Assembly (NCBI GenBank): GCA_001896725.1
Contig: MPPA01000008.1
Coordinates: forward strand, 1 to 35,479
Reading direction: 5' to 3'
Length of the DNA: 35,479 bases
DNA from: Methanococcoides sp. EBM-47
GTDB lineage: Archaea; Halobacteriota; Methanosarcinia; Methanosarcinales; Methanosarcinaceae
The notes beneath the pieces were generated by a model. The model was not told the origin of the DNA. It was given only the letters and a program-made list of their open reading frames with translations, and searched no databases. A program made the translations under genes and the position numbers. Positions 24,204 through 32,971 of the stretch are shown piece by piece (the stretch's first letter is position 1; each line of letters begins with the position of its first letter).

Positions 24204-24947
24204 TTATTCCAGATATCCTTCGATCTTCAGGCCCCTATCAGTGAACTGCACTGTGCGCATGTTACAATCATGCTTTGTTCCTCTCATTTTGATAATTTGT
24301 ATGGCTCTGGTCATATTCTTATCGTAGAGAAAATTATGCATGAAGATGACGCCATGTGCTGCAAACTGCTCTGTTGAGTAGGCTGTCGGATCGGTCAGCT
24401 CTCCTATCAATATTGTGGTGCAGCCAAGCTTTTTAAGATTACGTATGAACCTTGTCATTTCCTTTTCCTGTAAAGAAAGGTCCTTTGTTGTAAAACGGAT
24501 GGCTGATACGGAATCCAATACAAGTCTTTTTACATCATATTCAGCTACATAAGCAGCAACTTCCTTAAATACCATTGCAGGTGAAGGAGCTTCACTTTCA
24601 AGAGAAGTTCTGCTGACCTGATAATGAGATAGTTCTGACCCATTGAATTCGTCCATATACCCATATTCCATTCTTGGACCCAGGTCCGCGAACAGGAGTT
24701 TCCTCATTTTTATAAGTGGGATGACGTTCATTGAATAATTGGACATATCATCAATGATGTTCTGAGGACTTTCCAGTAAGGTCACATACAGACCTACATC
24801 GCCAAGCGCAGCACCGTGAGCAAGGAATTGTACACCAAATGTAGTTTTACCACTACCTGGGGGGCCACTTACAAGATAAACCCTTTCAGAGAGCAAACCT
24901 CCCTGCATAAGTTCATCAAAACCTTCGATTCCAGTTTGTATTCTCAT
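24204..24947 (-). CDS. KaiC/RadA-superfamily ATPase, single domain
   Basis: A 247-residue RecA-fold ATPase of the KaiC/GvpD/Rad55-like group. It opens with RIQTGIEGFDELMQGGLL, typical of KaiC domains. Walker A is GPPGSGKTT (28-36) and Walker B is RLVLDSVSA (D145). The catalytic glutamate position is E59 in LYVTLLESPQ, where KaiC usually has two adjacent glutamates. A single RecA domain is present without a helix-hairpin-helix or second KaiC domain. Members of this group in archaea act in signalling and motility, but this one has no such neighbours. It is transcribed with the unknown gene downstream and divergently from the SpoIIM-family gene. Confidence 0.85.
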   Translation of the reverse strand: MRIQTGIEGFDELMQGGLLSERVYLVSGPPGSGKTTFGVQFLAHGAALGDVGLYVTLLESPQNIIDDMSNYSMNVIPLIKMRKLLFADLGPRMEYGYMDEFNGSELSHYQVSRTSLESEAPSPAMVFKEVAAYVAEYDVKRLVLDSVSAIRFTTKDLSLQEKEMTRFIRNLKKLGCTTILIGELTDPTAYSTEQFAAHGVIFMHNFLYDKNMTRAIQIIKMRGTKHDCNMRTVQFTDRGLKIEGYLE

Positions 24948-24977
24948 CCTTAATCCTCATCTATGGTGGAATATACT

Positions 24978-25003
24978 AATATATTTATAAACTAATATAT
25001 AAG
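24978..25003. promoter_or_regulatory. divergent TATA elements for KaiC-like and SpoIIM-like genes
   Basis: On the minus strand TTATAAATATA (about 24978-24989) is 30 bases before the ATPase start. On the plus strand CTAATATATAAG (24992-25003) is 30 bases before the membrane protein start. The boxes nearly touch, so the two transcription units probably share regulation. Confidence 0.45.
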
Positions 25004-25032
25004 ATGCGCGTTCATGATCTGATTGGAACCTG

Positions 25033-26043
25033 ATGGACATGAATAATAAAGAAGAAAATGACTTTCATATCGCCTGGCACGAAATTCGATGGTCTTCCAA
25101 GATATTCATATTATCGATGCTAATTGCCTGGATGACAAGTATGCTGTTCTACTTCCTTAGCCTGGTGACAGTATCGCCTGAACCTGTAAATGATGCTATA
25201 ACCTCTACCTCTGCAATGGCGATGAAAAAAGTAGACTCCGCCGCAGAACACCTGGATCTGATGTGGACGATCTTCCTGTTCAACTCACTGGCAGTTATAA
25301 CAACCTCTGTAGGAAGCGGATTGTTACCATTCGTCCAAAACGTTTCCATTGCTGAGCTGAAGATGAGGGCACATCATCAAAGATACATGGTTTTCTCAGT
25401 GAAAGCGGAACAGTTATTTCAACTGGTCAGCACCCTCATAAAAGATAGTGCCGAAAGGTTGAATCCCGGGATCGCCATACTAAGGGCTCAGGACAATTCT
25501 GAGACCAAGAGTTCAATATGGGAACGCGCGAAGTATAGCAAAGAGCACTTCAGATTGCTCGCTTATGTTATTCCATATCTCATTCCTGTTATAGCACTAA
25601 CATTGAATGGAATGCTTCTTGGGAGCATGTTCTCTTTCTTCATTTTTAATGGAGCACTACCATTCTACAACCTGATAGGTCCACTAGGTATTGTACTAGG
25701 GATCCTCTATTCTGTGATCTATTTCCTAGCCTTTATCCTGCCACATGGAATAATTGAGCTGCCTGTCATAATCGTAGCTGGCGCTCTTGGATACAGGTTT
25801 GCCAGTATATATTCTGATAAAATAGTGAAAGATAGACTGCTGTCAGGCGATGAGGCCGAAAGTCTTGAAAAAGATATATCATATCTGAATAGCATTGCCA
25901 CAGAGTATATTCGATCCCGCTACCTGTGGACCATGGTAGGTATGATGCTGATCTTGCTCTTGATAGCTGCTTACATAGAAACGAACATCACACCAAATGT
26001 GGCCCTACAGACAGCAGATTTTATAGACCGGCTGCTATCCTGA
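25033..26043 (+). CDS. SpoIIM-family (DUF95) membrane protein
   Basis: A 336-residue integral membrane protein. Hydrophobic segments appear at about 22-46, 76-102, 172-198, 204-222, 226-256 and 292-316. The family signature ILPHGIIELPVIIVAGALGYRFA lies near residues 236-258 and identifies the stage II sporulation protein M-related family, which in archaea has no link to sporulation. A cytoplasmic or external soluble loop of about 70 residues separates the second and third membrane segments. Function unknown; membrane remodelling or transport association has been suggested for the family. ATG 25033 or 25039 may be the start. It is divergent from the KaiC-like gene. Confidence 0.75.
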   Translation: MDMNNKEENDFHIAWHEIRWSSKIFILSMLIAWMTSMLFYFLSLVTVSPEPVNDAITSTSAMAMKKVDSAAEHLDLMWTIFLFNSLAVITTSVGSGLLPFVQNVSIAELKMRAHHQRYMVFSVKAEQLFQLVSTLIKDSAERLNPGIAILRAQDNSETKSSIWERAKYSKEHFRLLAYVIPYLIPVIALTLNGMLLGSMFSFFIFNGALPFYNLIGPLGIVLGILYSVIYFLAFILPHGIIELPVIIVAGALGYRFASIYSDKIVKDRLLSGDEAESLEKDISYLNSIATEYIRSRYLWTMVGMMLILLLIAAYIETNITPNVALQTADFIDRLLS

Positions 26044-26050
26044 TGCGATA

Positions 26051-27079
26051 TCAAATACCAGATATCTTTATACCTGCTGCTACATTTTGCAGTAGCTGCG
26101 AAGCTATCTGCTGAGAGGGCCATGATCCCAGACCACAATCTGGTCCTACGTACTTTATCCTTTCACCAAAGATCGAATGGGCCTTTTCAAGTCTTTTAGA
26201 TATAACATCCGGGGTTTCAAGCTCAGTAACGACCTCCTGAAGACGTGATGCATCCTTCCAGACATTGGTACCATACTTGTCATTGATGACAGAAACCAGG
26301 TTCGAAATATCGGTCCTTGCAATACCTACCCTCAGGAAAGAATCTGATTCATCGAGCATCTTTTTATCAATAAGGTCAAGATATGAAGGATGCCCTGCTG
26401 ATTCGACACCTATTACATTTATCTGGGAAGTGGCACAAGCGAGCCTATAGTGAAGAGGTGAATGTAAATGTACCTGCACATCAATGCCTTTACGGTGAGT
26501 TGACTTGGTAGCGATCTTAAGAGCTTGTATGAGTTCGTCATCGCTGAACATGACCTGGGGATTGATTCCAATGCTTGGCTCATCTATGGAGACCACGCTT
26601 ATGTTCAAATGCCCTGAGTTTTCAATGGAATTTTTCAGGAAGCGGTCTACACTTTCTGCCAAAAGGTAGAGGATATCAGTATATTCCGTTCCTCCAAACT
26701 CTTTCAAGTACATTTCCAGGGGACCTGTAACACATACCCTGGTATTTTGCTTCTCACCACGAGATTGCATGTACATTTGAGCTGCTGGCTGGATAGCTTC
26801 CAGCTCTAGTATTCTGGCAGCTTTTTCTTTGACCTTGAAAGGCTCTTCTGTATTTTCCGGGTTCCTTATTATAGAAAGGAACTGCTCGTTCATGTCCTGA
26901 TATTGGGGATAGGTGGGAACATCAACCCCTGCATCTACCTTTTGCTGAAAAGCAGCATTGATAACATGGAACAGTTTTTCGCGTTCCGAGTGATCAGAAA
27001 ATGCCTTTTGTATCCATTCCTTTGCTATCCCCTGAGGCAGTGGGTAACTACCTATGTCATCAAAGATCACATTACTCAT
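26051..27079 (-). CDS. MetE-core methionine synthase (folate-independent)
   Basis: A 342-residue protein matching the C-terminal catalytic half of cobalamin-independent methionine synthase. In methanogens such short proteins move a methyl group from methylcobalamin or a methylated corrinoid protein to homocysteine. It has DEPSIG (166-171), E226 in GVESAG and C315 in GPDCGLGSW, the last a typical zinc ligand. The first zinc site reads VHLHSP (H204, H206), where the well-known members have His-x-Cys, so one ligand is altered. It converges with the SpoIIM-like gene, 7 bases apart. Which of the folate-independent families it belongs to cannot be settled by eye. Confidence 0.82.
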   Translation of the reverse strand: MSNVIFDDIGSYPLPQGIAKEWIQKAFSDHSEREKLFHVINAAFQQKVDAGVDVPTYPQYQDMNEQFLSIIRNPENTEEPFKVKEKAARILELEAIQPAAQMYMQSRGEKQNTRVCVTGPLEMYLKEFGGTEYTDILYLLAESVDRFLKNSIENSGHLNISVVSIDEPSIGINPQVMFSDDELIQALKIATKSTHRKGIDVQVHLHSPLHYRLACATSQINVIGVESAGHPSYLDLIDKKMLDESDSFLRVGIARTDISNLVSVINDKYGTNVWKDASRLQEVVTELETPDVISKRLEKAHSIFGERIKYVGPDCGLGSWPSQQIASQLLQNVAAGIKISGI

Positions 27080-27143
27080 GCTTTAAGATTGAAGCAGCAA
27101 TGAAATATAAGTTTTGGGACAAAAAATACAAAAAATTAGATAT

Positions 27144-27482
27144 CTAAGATATGCGCTGTATTCTGTCCTGCTTTAATTTTCCCTTTTTAGCAACATGTTC
27201 AACATAATAGTCCACACATTTCTGTGAGTAATCAATGGAAGCCTTGGACATATGAGCGATAATCTCACTTAAAGGTCTTTCGACTTGTATAGTACGCCTG
27301 GGTATACCGTATTTCTCATTGTGTTTTGCTACGGTCTCAAGCATAATGTTCTGTAGTTGCAATACATTCAGCTTTTCGGAGGAAGGGAGTTTTTCGAAAT
27401 CTTCCATTATCTTCATTATGTGGTCCCTATCCTTTTCATCTACTTCTAATTCGGAAATGGGATGCTTAATGTGCTCCTCCAC
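27144..27482 (-). CDS. hypothetical helical protein
   Basis: A 112-residue protein that I do not recognise. It is charged and almost entirely helical by composition, with segments such as DRDHIMKIMEDFEKLPSSEKL and a C-terminus KKGKLKQDRIQRIS. There is no signal, membrane segment or metal motif. The start is a GTG at 27482, supported by GGTGAT just upstream (27486-27491, minus strand). It lies between the symporter and the methionine synthase on the same strand, separated from each by 60-90 bases. Nothing in the sequence says which neighbour it serves. Confidence 0.6.
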   Translation of the reverse strand: MEEHIKHPISELEVDEKDRDHIMKIMEDFEKLPSSEKLNVLQLQNIMLETVAKHNEKYGIPRRTIQVERPLSEIIAHMSKASIDYSQKCVDYYVEHVAKKGKLKQDRIQRIS

Positions 27483-27548
27483 TCTATCACCATTAGCAGT
27501 GTATACATCATTGATTAAAATACTTATCTATAAATTTCATAAATACTA

Positions 27549-27580
27549 TAAAAATAGTTTTCCCTTAAAAAATATTAAGG
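27549..27580 (-). terminator. possible terminator after the symporter gene
   Basis: CCTTAA and TTAAGG (27563-27568 and 27575-27580) form a 6-bp stem overlapping the symporter stop codon. On the minus strand it is followed about 10 bases later by a run of five T. The stem is AT-rich and weak. Confidence 0.35.
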
Positions 27581-29491
27581 AAGGGTGAACATTACACCCA
27601 TTTCCTTTGAGATCTTTGAAACCTCTTTAAATGCTATGAACATTTCCTTGCGACTTTGCTCAATGTTCTCTTTTCTTGGCTCACATGAGAGCCATATCTC
27701 TTTATCGCTCTCTCCGCGAGTAACAGTGATACAAGCCAACATATCTGATTTTGTCAGCCTGTAAACTGAATCCACACCTGTAGGGGTAACCCACTCATGA
27801 TACTTATCAGTGATATGCTTAACCAGATCATTCCAATTAACTGTATCAGATGCTTTCAGGCTAATGTGCAGATAAGCACGGTCACCGGTTATTTCTTCTG
27901 TCATGATCGCACGTATCTTCTTATACTCGGGATCTGCCTCATCGACAACGATCGTTTTTTCAAGCTCCATGGCAGCTTCTTTAAAGAAGGGAGCAAGATT
28001 AACTACCTTTGATGGTTTACTAAGTAAGGAAACACCAAAGAAAGCTATACCGCTCAATGACATGCCTAATATCACTCCATGATTAGAGAGCAACGGATGT
28101 ATAGAATTCAGATAGGCGGGAGATAAAGCCGGAGTATTTGCAAGATCTATTACAGTGAGAGTTACCTGTGAAATAAAACCTACTATCAGGCCTGCGAGCG
28201 CACCTTCCTTTGTAGCTCTGCTCCAGTAAAGTCCTCCCATAAGAGGGAAGAAGTATGAAGCACTGGCTATGAAAGTAGCTATGTGAATGGCATCAAGGAT
28301 ACCATCGATATAGAAGGAGCCGATGGTAGCACTTGCAATAATTATTAGTACGCTCACTCTATTAACAGCAAGCATCTCCTTCATGGTAGCATCAGGTTTC
28401 ATGTATCTCTGATAAATGTCACGGGATAGACAGGAACCTCCGGAAGTTGCAAAAGTATCTGTAGAGGACATTGCAGCTGCTGCCAGGCCTATACCTGCCA
28501 GACCTATAAGAAATGGAGAGAAATGTTCAAAGATATAAACAAGTAGTGCCGGTTCTGCCTGGGCTATTGCACCCATGCCGATCTTAGAGAACGCTGCAGG
28601 GATCTCGGGATACACATGGTTCAGCCCTATGGCAATGGTAGTACATGCCACCCCAAATACCAGGAAAATAAAGAACGAGCCCAGGATCATACCATTCCTT
28701 GCTGATCTTTCATCCTTTGCAGCCCAGACCCGTTGCCATGGATCTTGTTCTGTGATCCAGCCGGGGATGATGGCAAAGATGGCAACCAACACTGCAACTA
28801 TGCCAACACTGAATGGGTTCCACCATCCTGCAGGCACATCAGAGAAAAGATCGGAAAAGGTAATAGATGGGGCTATATCTGTAGTGGTCGCCGAACCTGT
28901 TACAGCAACCGCCATTCCCAGAGCAAATGTTGCAATGAAGAAGAATTGTATCACATCGGTCCAGATTACCGCAGAAAGTCCTCCCAGTGTCACATACGCA
29001 GAGACAGCTAGAGCAACAATAGCTGCAGCGTATACAGGAGGCAATCCAAAGAATATTTCAAGCACCATGGCAAAACCCTTTATATCCGCAACTGCGAAGA
29101 GGATCATGACAACAGTTATAATAAGGGCCACGGGGCCCCTTATGGAACTGCTGTACCTTTGTTCAAGTAGTTCAGGTTGTGTGATTGCTGGTAAATGTTT
29201 TATTTTACCTACCAAAAGTGCTATCACTAGCAAGGCAAGGATATTAGGGGCCACAAAACCCCAGATCGAACCCATACCCAATAGCATATAAAGGCCAACA
29301 ACCGCAAGAATGCCCCCAGCAGTCATCCACGAAGCGGCTGCCGAGCAGCCGATCGCTATGAAATTAACTCTACGTCCCGCAAGCCAGAAATCGATGACAG
29401 ATTTCTGCCTCTTTGTGAAATGCCAGCCAATAGCCACCATCATGAGGATATAGACCGCAAGCAACAGCATAAACAGACCATACGAATTCAT
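27575..29491 (-). CDS. sodium/solute symporter (SSF) with soluble C-terminal tail
   Basis: A 638-residue secondary transporter of the SSF (proline/pantothenate symporter) family. About 13 membrane helices fill residues 1-500, with family motifs ASWMTAGG, DFWLAGRR and the AAAMSSTDTFATSGGSCLSRD helix that carries the conserved serines and aspartate. The last 140 residues are soluble and charged, containing ITGDRAYLHISLKASD and a helix-rich end; this is longer than in transporters such as PutP. The ATG at 29491 is preferred: AGGTG lies 6 bases upstream, and it overlaps the alternative GTG at 29500. The substrate may be a compatible solute or amino acid; this is not determined. Confidence 0.85.
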   Translation of the reverse strand: MNSYGLFMLLLAVYILMMVAIGWHFTKRQKSVIDFWLAGRRVNFIAIGCSAAASWMTAGGILAVVGLYMLLGMGSIWGFVAPNILALLVIALLVGKIKHLPAITQPELLEQRYSSSIRGPVALIITVVMILFAVADIKGFAMVLEIFFGLPPVYAAAIVALAVSAYVTLGGLSAVIWTDVIQFFFIATFALGMAVAVTGSATTTDIAPSITFSDLFSDVPAGWWNPFSVGIVAVLVAIFAIIPGWITEQDPWQRVWAAKDERSARNGMILGSFFIFLVFGVACTTIAIGLNHVYPEIPAAFSKIGMGAIAQAEPALLVYIFEHFSPFLIGLAGIGLAAAAMSSTDTFATSGGSCLSRDIYQRYMKPDATMKEMLAVNRVSVLIIIASATIGSFYIDGILDAIHIATFIASASYFFPLMGGLYWSRATKEGALAGLIVGFISQVTLTVIDLANTPALSPAYLNSIHPLLSNHGVILGMSLSGIAFFGVSLLSKPSKVVNLAPFFKEAAMELEKTIVVDEADPEYKKIRAIMTEEITGDRAYLHISLKASDTVNWNDLVKHITDKYHEWVTPTGVDSVYRLTKSDMLACITVTRGESDKEIWLSCEPRKENIEQSRKEMFIAFKEVSKISKEMGVMFTLP

Positions 29492-29720
29492 AATTGACAC
29501 CTCATTTCGATCTATAATAATTGACCTATACTTCTGTAATGAATAGATATATTGATCTTTTAATTGACCATAAAGTTGATTGCAGACATTTCTCAGGGCT
29601 TATATTTAAGCTTTTCAAAAAAATCTGGTTTATCATAAGACAAACCTAGTTGATTTAACAGGTAGCTGTTCAATGTAATATGAAATGGTCCGGAATAAAG
29701 TTCTGCTATTATTATGACCC

Positions 29721-29728
29721 AATATATA
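29721..29728 (+). promoter_or_regulatory. TATA box for nurA-herA
   Basis: ATATATAT is centred about 30 bases before the ATG at 29755, so the transcript should start at or a few bases before the start codon. This supports the internal ATG over the upstream one at 29680, which lies before the box. Confidence 0.5.
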
Positions 29729-29754
29729 TCTCTCATCAGAGTCAATTGTACTGT

Positions 29755-31038
29755 ATGACCCTTGGACCGGTTCACATAAAGGCAATATCCGAACTTGCAG
29801 ACCGTATTGACAGATGTCTGAAGCCGGATGATCGGGAGGAAGATGACACTGATGGTGTAATGGACATTCTGGAAAGGCTCAGGGAACTGAAACACGATGG
29901 GAAAGTAGTGCTTAAGGCCATAGGAAGGCTCAAAAGAGGTAAGGTGAGCATAGAGAAAATGGCTCAAGGCCCGGACCCTTTTCCTGTCACCTATTCATGT
30001 GATAGTGGAAGTACGACCCCAAGGTCCTTTGATAATGGTCTTTACGTAGATTTCTGTCATTGTGCCATGGCCTCCACACCTACTGACCTGGGATTGCACA
30101 ACAGGAGGACAATTATTGCTGCTACTTATACTCCCAGCTATAGTGTGTACATCGACACCACTACTAACTGGGAAATGTTAGACAATGGAGCAAGCCGTGG
30201 TCAGATAATCCGTATTCAACCAGGTTTGCTGCATAAGCGAATTGACAGGATAGTACATGATATAGCCCTGTACCTTTCAGAGTCGGAGCATATTCTGTGG
30301 CTGAAGGACGAGCTTGATCCCCAGGGCTTTTTCATCATGGATGGACCGATCTATCCCAAACATCTCATGTACTGGATGGTGGTTGGGTCAGAAGAAGTAC
30401 AATTGCTTTACGACCCTCACACAGAACGTATACTGCAAAATTACATCGATATCGTGGACCATCATATTGACAAAAGGCTTCCTTTTATTGGTTTCGTGAA
30501 GAATCCTGAGGATATGCAGATAATGCAAACTCTGCGAAAAGAGGGCATGAGAGACCTGTCATGGGTAATGGATGCACAGTTCTTCAAAAATCTGCTTTCT
30601 TTTCCGCTATATCTGGAAGAAAAAAAGAGATATAATCGCTATATAACTTACACCAACTGGTTCATGCAACCTAATCAGTTCTATGAAAGAATGCTTGGGA
30701 CCACATCACCTCTGGTCAAGGAAAAGCTCAGGGCTAAATACCCACATGAATACTATTCACTGACATTCTTCGTGGTGTATGTACCTTCAAAGAACCTGCT
30801 CTTTAAGATAGAAGCTCCATATGGGCTCACACAGGATGAAGGAATGCGGGATATCATTACAAGAAAGGTATTATATGATATCTCAATAAGTGAGATACCA
30901 AGCACATTAAGGAAGGCAGACTCCATTGCAAAGATCCAGGTATCGGAAAGAAAGCAAATAATCAACAGGTTCAGGTACTCCCGTGTGGATACCACATATA
31001 ATGATATCAGATGGAGCGAATACTATGAGGATGGATAA
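29755..31038 (+). CDS. nurA: NurA nuclease
   Basis: A 427-residue NurA, a toroidal 5'-3' nuclease that works with the HerA motor to resect DNA double-strand breaks. The metal-binding aspartates are visible as D83 in SCDSGSTTPR and D196 in FFIMDGPIYP. The length is somewhat above that of crenarchaeal NurA. The start at 29755 follows the TATA spacing; the frame is open back to 29680 but the extra 25 residues look like untranslated leader. The herA start codon lies inside its last 14 bases, so the two proteins are translated together. Confidence 0.87.
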   Translation: MTLGPVHIKAISELADRIDRCLKPDDREEDDTDGVMDILERLRELKHDGKVVLKAIGRLKRGKVSIEKMAQGPDPFPVTYSCDSGSTTPRSFDNGLYVDFCHCAMASTPTDLGLHNRRTIIAATYTPSYSVYIDTTTNWEMLDNGASRGQIIRIQPGLLHKRIDRIVHDIALYLSESEHILWLKDELDPQGFFIMDGPIYPKHLMYWMVVGSEEVQLLYDPHTERILQNYIDIVDHHIDKRLPFIGFVKNPEDMQIMQTLRKEGMRDLSWVMDAQFFKNLLSFPLYLEEKKRYNRYITYTNWFMQPNQFYERMLGTTSPLVKEKLRAKYPHEYYSLTFFVVYVPSKNLLFKIEAPYGLTQDEGMRDIITRKVLYDISISEIPSTLRKADSIAKIQVSERKQIINRFRYSRVDTTYNDIRWSEYYEDG

Positions 31039-32851
31039 AGATATATTTGCCTACATATCTTCAGAAAAAAAGGACAGCAGGATCATTGCAGGATTCGAGA
31101 GAACAACTGCTGTAGAAGGGTTCAGCTTCGAAGAAGAATACATGATCACTACAGAAAAACATCCTGACACCGAGGACATCACAGAAGAAGCCTTTGGGAT
31201 CATAACCACAGGTATAGAACCTCTTGAAATAACAGAATCTGGAGCAATTATCACTGGATACATCAATGCAGAAAGAAGAAAGGACATGAGGCTGGGAACG
31301 TATGTTATCGTGCCCTACGGAGAAGAACATCTGTTTGCACGCATATGGAAGATACAGTACAAACAAGAGTTCGCAGTGGATGATGCCACTGAACTTCATT
31401 CTCGCAGAATGCTCAGGTCCAATAATATAGATGAAGTGGATTACAAATTCCTGGCTTATTTAGACCCTATTTGTATACTTTATCCTAGGGATCAAATTAT
31501 GGCCCGACGTATGAGCGACCGCATACCCCAGCCTAACACCCCCATATTGCCCGTTAAAAACAAGACAATGATCCAGACAGGACTTAACATTCCCAGGGAA
31601 GGCATATTCCTGGGACATCTCAGTGTAGGTGGTGAAGTGGTAAAGACACATGCAGTTCCTCCCACTGTCCCCTATTATCTGCGGAATGATTATTTAATGG
31701 GTGATCCGCTTGTGTTCAGGCACATGCTGGTATGTGGCAGCACAGGAACGGGTAAGACATTTCTCACAAAGAACATCCTAAGACAGTTCATGGTACAAGA
31801 TAACCGCTACAATGTGAGGGGAACTGGTGCCAGAAAAAATCCCTGTTTGGTAGTTCTTGATCCTCAGGACGAGTATTCTCAGATGCTAGAAGATAATTCT
31901 GAGCTTACAGCAGCTGATGAACTCAGTTTCAGGTCCGAAAAAGTTGATTTCGGCGGATGTGTCAATACCCGCACCTTTGTTGCCAAAGTGGATGGTCAGT
32001 CATATAATGGCCGCTCAAGGGCACAACAGATGGAGTTCACCATACCCTTCGAGATGGTGAGGAACAATTCCTGGCTCATGGCACCTGTAGGCATGACCGA
32101 TTTGCAATATCTGGGAGTGGAGCTGCTGCTGGATGAATTCTTCAAAAAAGCAGGCGAGCATACATATAATCGTTTTCTGGAACATATCAGTGACGAACTG
32201 GTACGGGACAACTATGTGCAAAGCGGGAAGGTACACGAAACTTCCTATGATGCCATCGTGCGCAGGGTGAGGGACAAAGCTCTTAGCAGGGTGTTCGACC
32301 AGCCTGCAAGACCCATAGACCAGATGTTGGAAGAGGTCATAAGACCAGGACAAGTGAGCGTGTTCCCCACTGAATACATTAGCAACGGTCGTATACGGGA
32401 TCTTATAACTTTAACCTTGATGATGATAATAGTGGATAATAAACTAAGTACTAAACTTAACACACCTGGAGAAACTGCTGTTAAAGAGACACCTATTATC
32501 CTGGCATTGGATGAAGCTCATAGGTATCTAGCCAGCACCACAAGCGAGCACAGTAGGAGGATAGTGTCCAAATTCACCGAAGCTGCACGGCAGGGTAGAA
32601 AAGAAGGATTAGGACTGTGCCTTATAACCCAGGACCCTCAGGACATCGATGATACTGTATTCAAACAAGTCAATACACGCATTATCCTTAACCTGACGAA
32701 CGATGCTGCCATCGGAGCACTAAAGGTCAAGAAAGAATATGAGAAGCGTATACCATATTTGAAGAAAGGGCAGATGATAGTGCATAGCCCAGACAATAGT
32801 GATATGGTTGAGATCATAGGACTGCAGAGATGTGTGGTGAAGCATATATGA
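31025..32851 (+). CDS. herA: HerA DNA translocase/helicase
   Basis: A 608-residue FtsK/HerA-family hexameric ATPase that drives DNA into the NurA nuclease. An N-terminal HAS-barrel region (about 1-170) precedes the RecA core. Walker A is GSTGTGKT (residues 238-245, K244) and Walker B ends LALDEAHRYL (D496, E497). The TEAARQGRKEGLGLCLITQDP segment contains the arginine-rich and sensor elements of the family, and the C-terminus ends with the conserved PDNSDMVEIIGL region. ATG 31025 has GGAG 7 bases upstream and overlaps nurA; the frame extends upstream inside nurA. No Mre11 or Rad50 gene is in the window, unlike many archaeal loci. Confidence 0.92.
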   Translation: MRMDKDIFAYISSEKKDSRIIAGFERTTAVEGFSFEEEYMITTEKHPDTEDITEEAFGIITTGIEPLEITESGAIITGYINAERRKDMRLGTYVIVPYGEEHLFARIWKIQYKQEFAVDDATELHSRRMLRSNNIDEVDYKFLAYLDPICILYPRDQIMARRMSDRIPQPNTPILPVKNKTMIQTGLNIPREGIFLGHLSVGGEVVKTHAVPPTVPYYLRNDYLMGDPLVFRHMLVCGSTGTGKTFLTKNILRQFMVQDNRYNVRGTGARKNPCLVVLDPQDEYSQMLEDNSELTAADELSFRSEKVDFGGCVNTRTFVAKVDGQSYNGRSRAQQMEFTIPFEMVRNNSWLMAPVGMTDLQYLGVELLLDEFFKKAGEHTYNRFLEHISDELVRDNYVQSGKVHETSYDAIVRRVRDKALSRVFDQPARPIDQMLEEVIRPGQVSVFPTEYISNGRIRDLITLTLMMIIVDNKLSTKLNTPGETAVKETPIILALDEAHRYLASTTSEHSRRIVSKFTEAARQGRKEGLGLCLITQDPQDIDDTVFKQVNTRIILNLTNDAAIGALKVKKEYEKRIPYLKKGQMIVHSPDNSDMVEIIGLQRCVVKHI

Positions 32852-32880
32852 ATTTATGAATTCTTTCCTAACTGGTGCTA

Positions 32881-32892
32881 TTCATTTTTTTT
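32881..32892 (+). terminator. oligo-T terminator after herA
   Basis: A run of eight T (32885-32892) begins 34 bases after the herA stop without a strong hairpin, as in archaeal U-tract terminators. It precedes the tRNA promoter. Confidence 0.45.
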
Positions 32893-32915
32893 AACAGATT
32901 AGAGATGATATTAAA

Positions 32916-32931
32916 CCGAAACATATATATT
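32916..32931 (+). promoter_or_regulatory. BRE/TATA promoter of tRNA-Lys
   Basis: CCGAAACATATATATT combines a BRE-like CCGAAA with a box A. It lies 41-56 bases before the mature tRNA 5' end, giving a short 5' leader for RNase P to remove. Confidence 0.55.
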
Positions 32932-32971
32932 AAGCAAATACGTATGAAGGCATCACGTCGATAAACAGGAT

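Noticed and set aside
28575-29291. 238-codon plus-strand frame opposite the symporter gene
   Set aside because: It is antisense to the transmembrane part of an unambiguous SSF gene, and its Ala/Thr/Ser-rich composition is what the complement of membrane helices produces.
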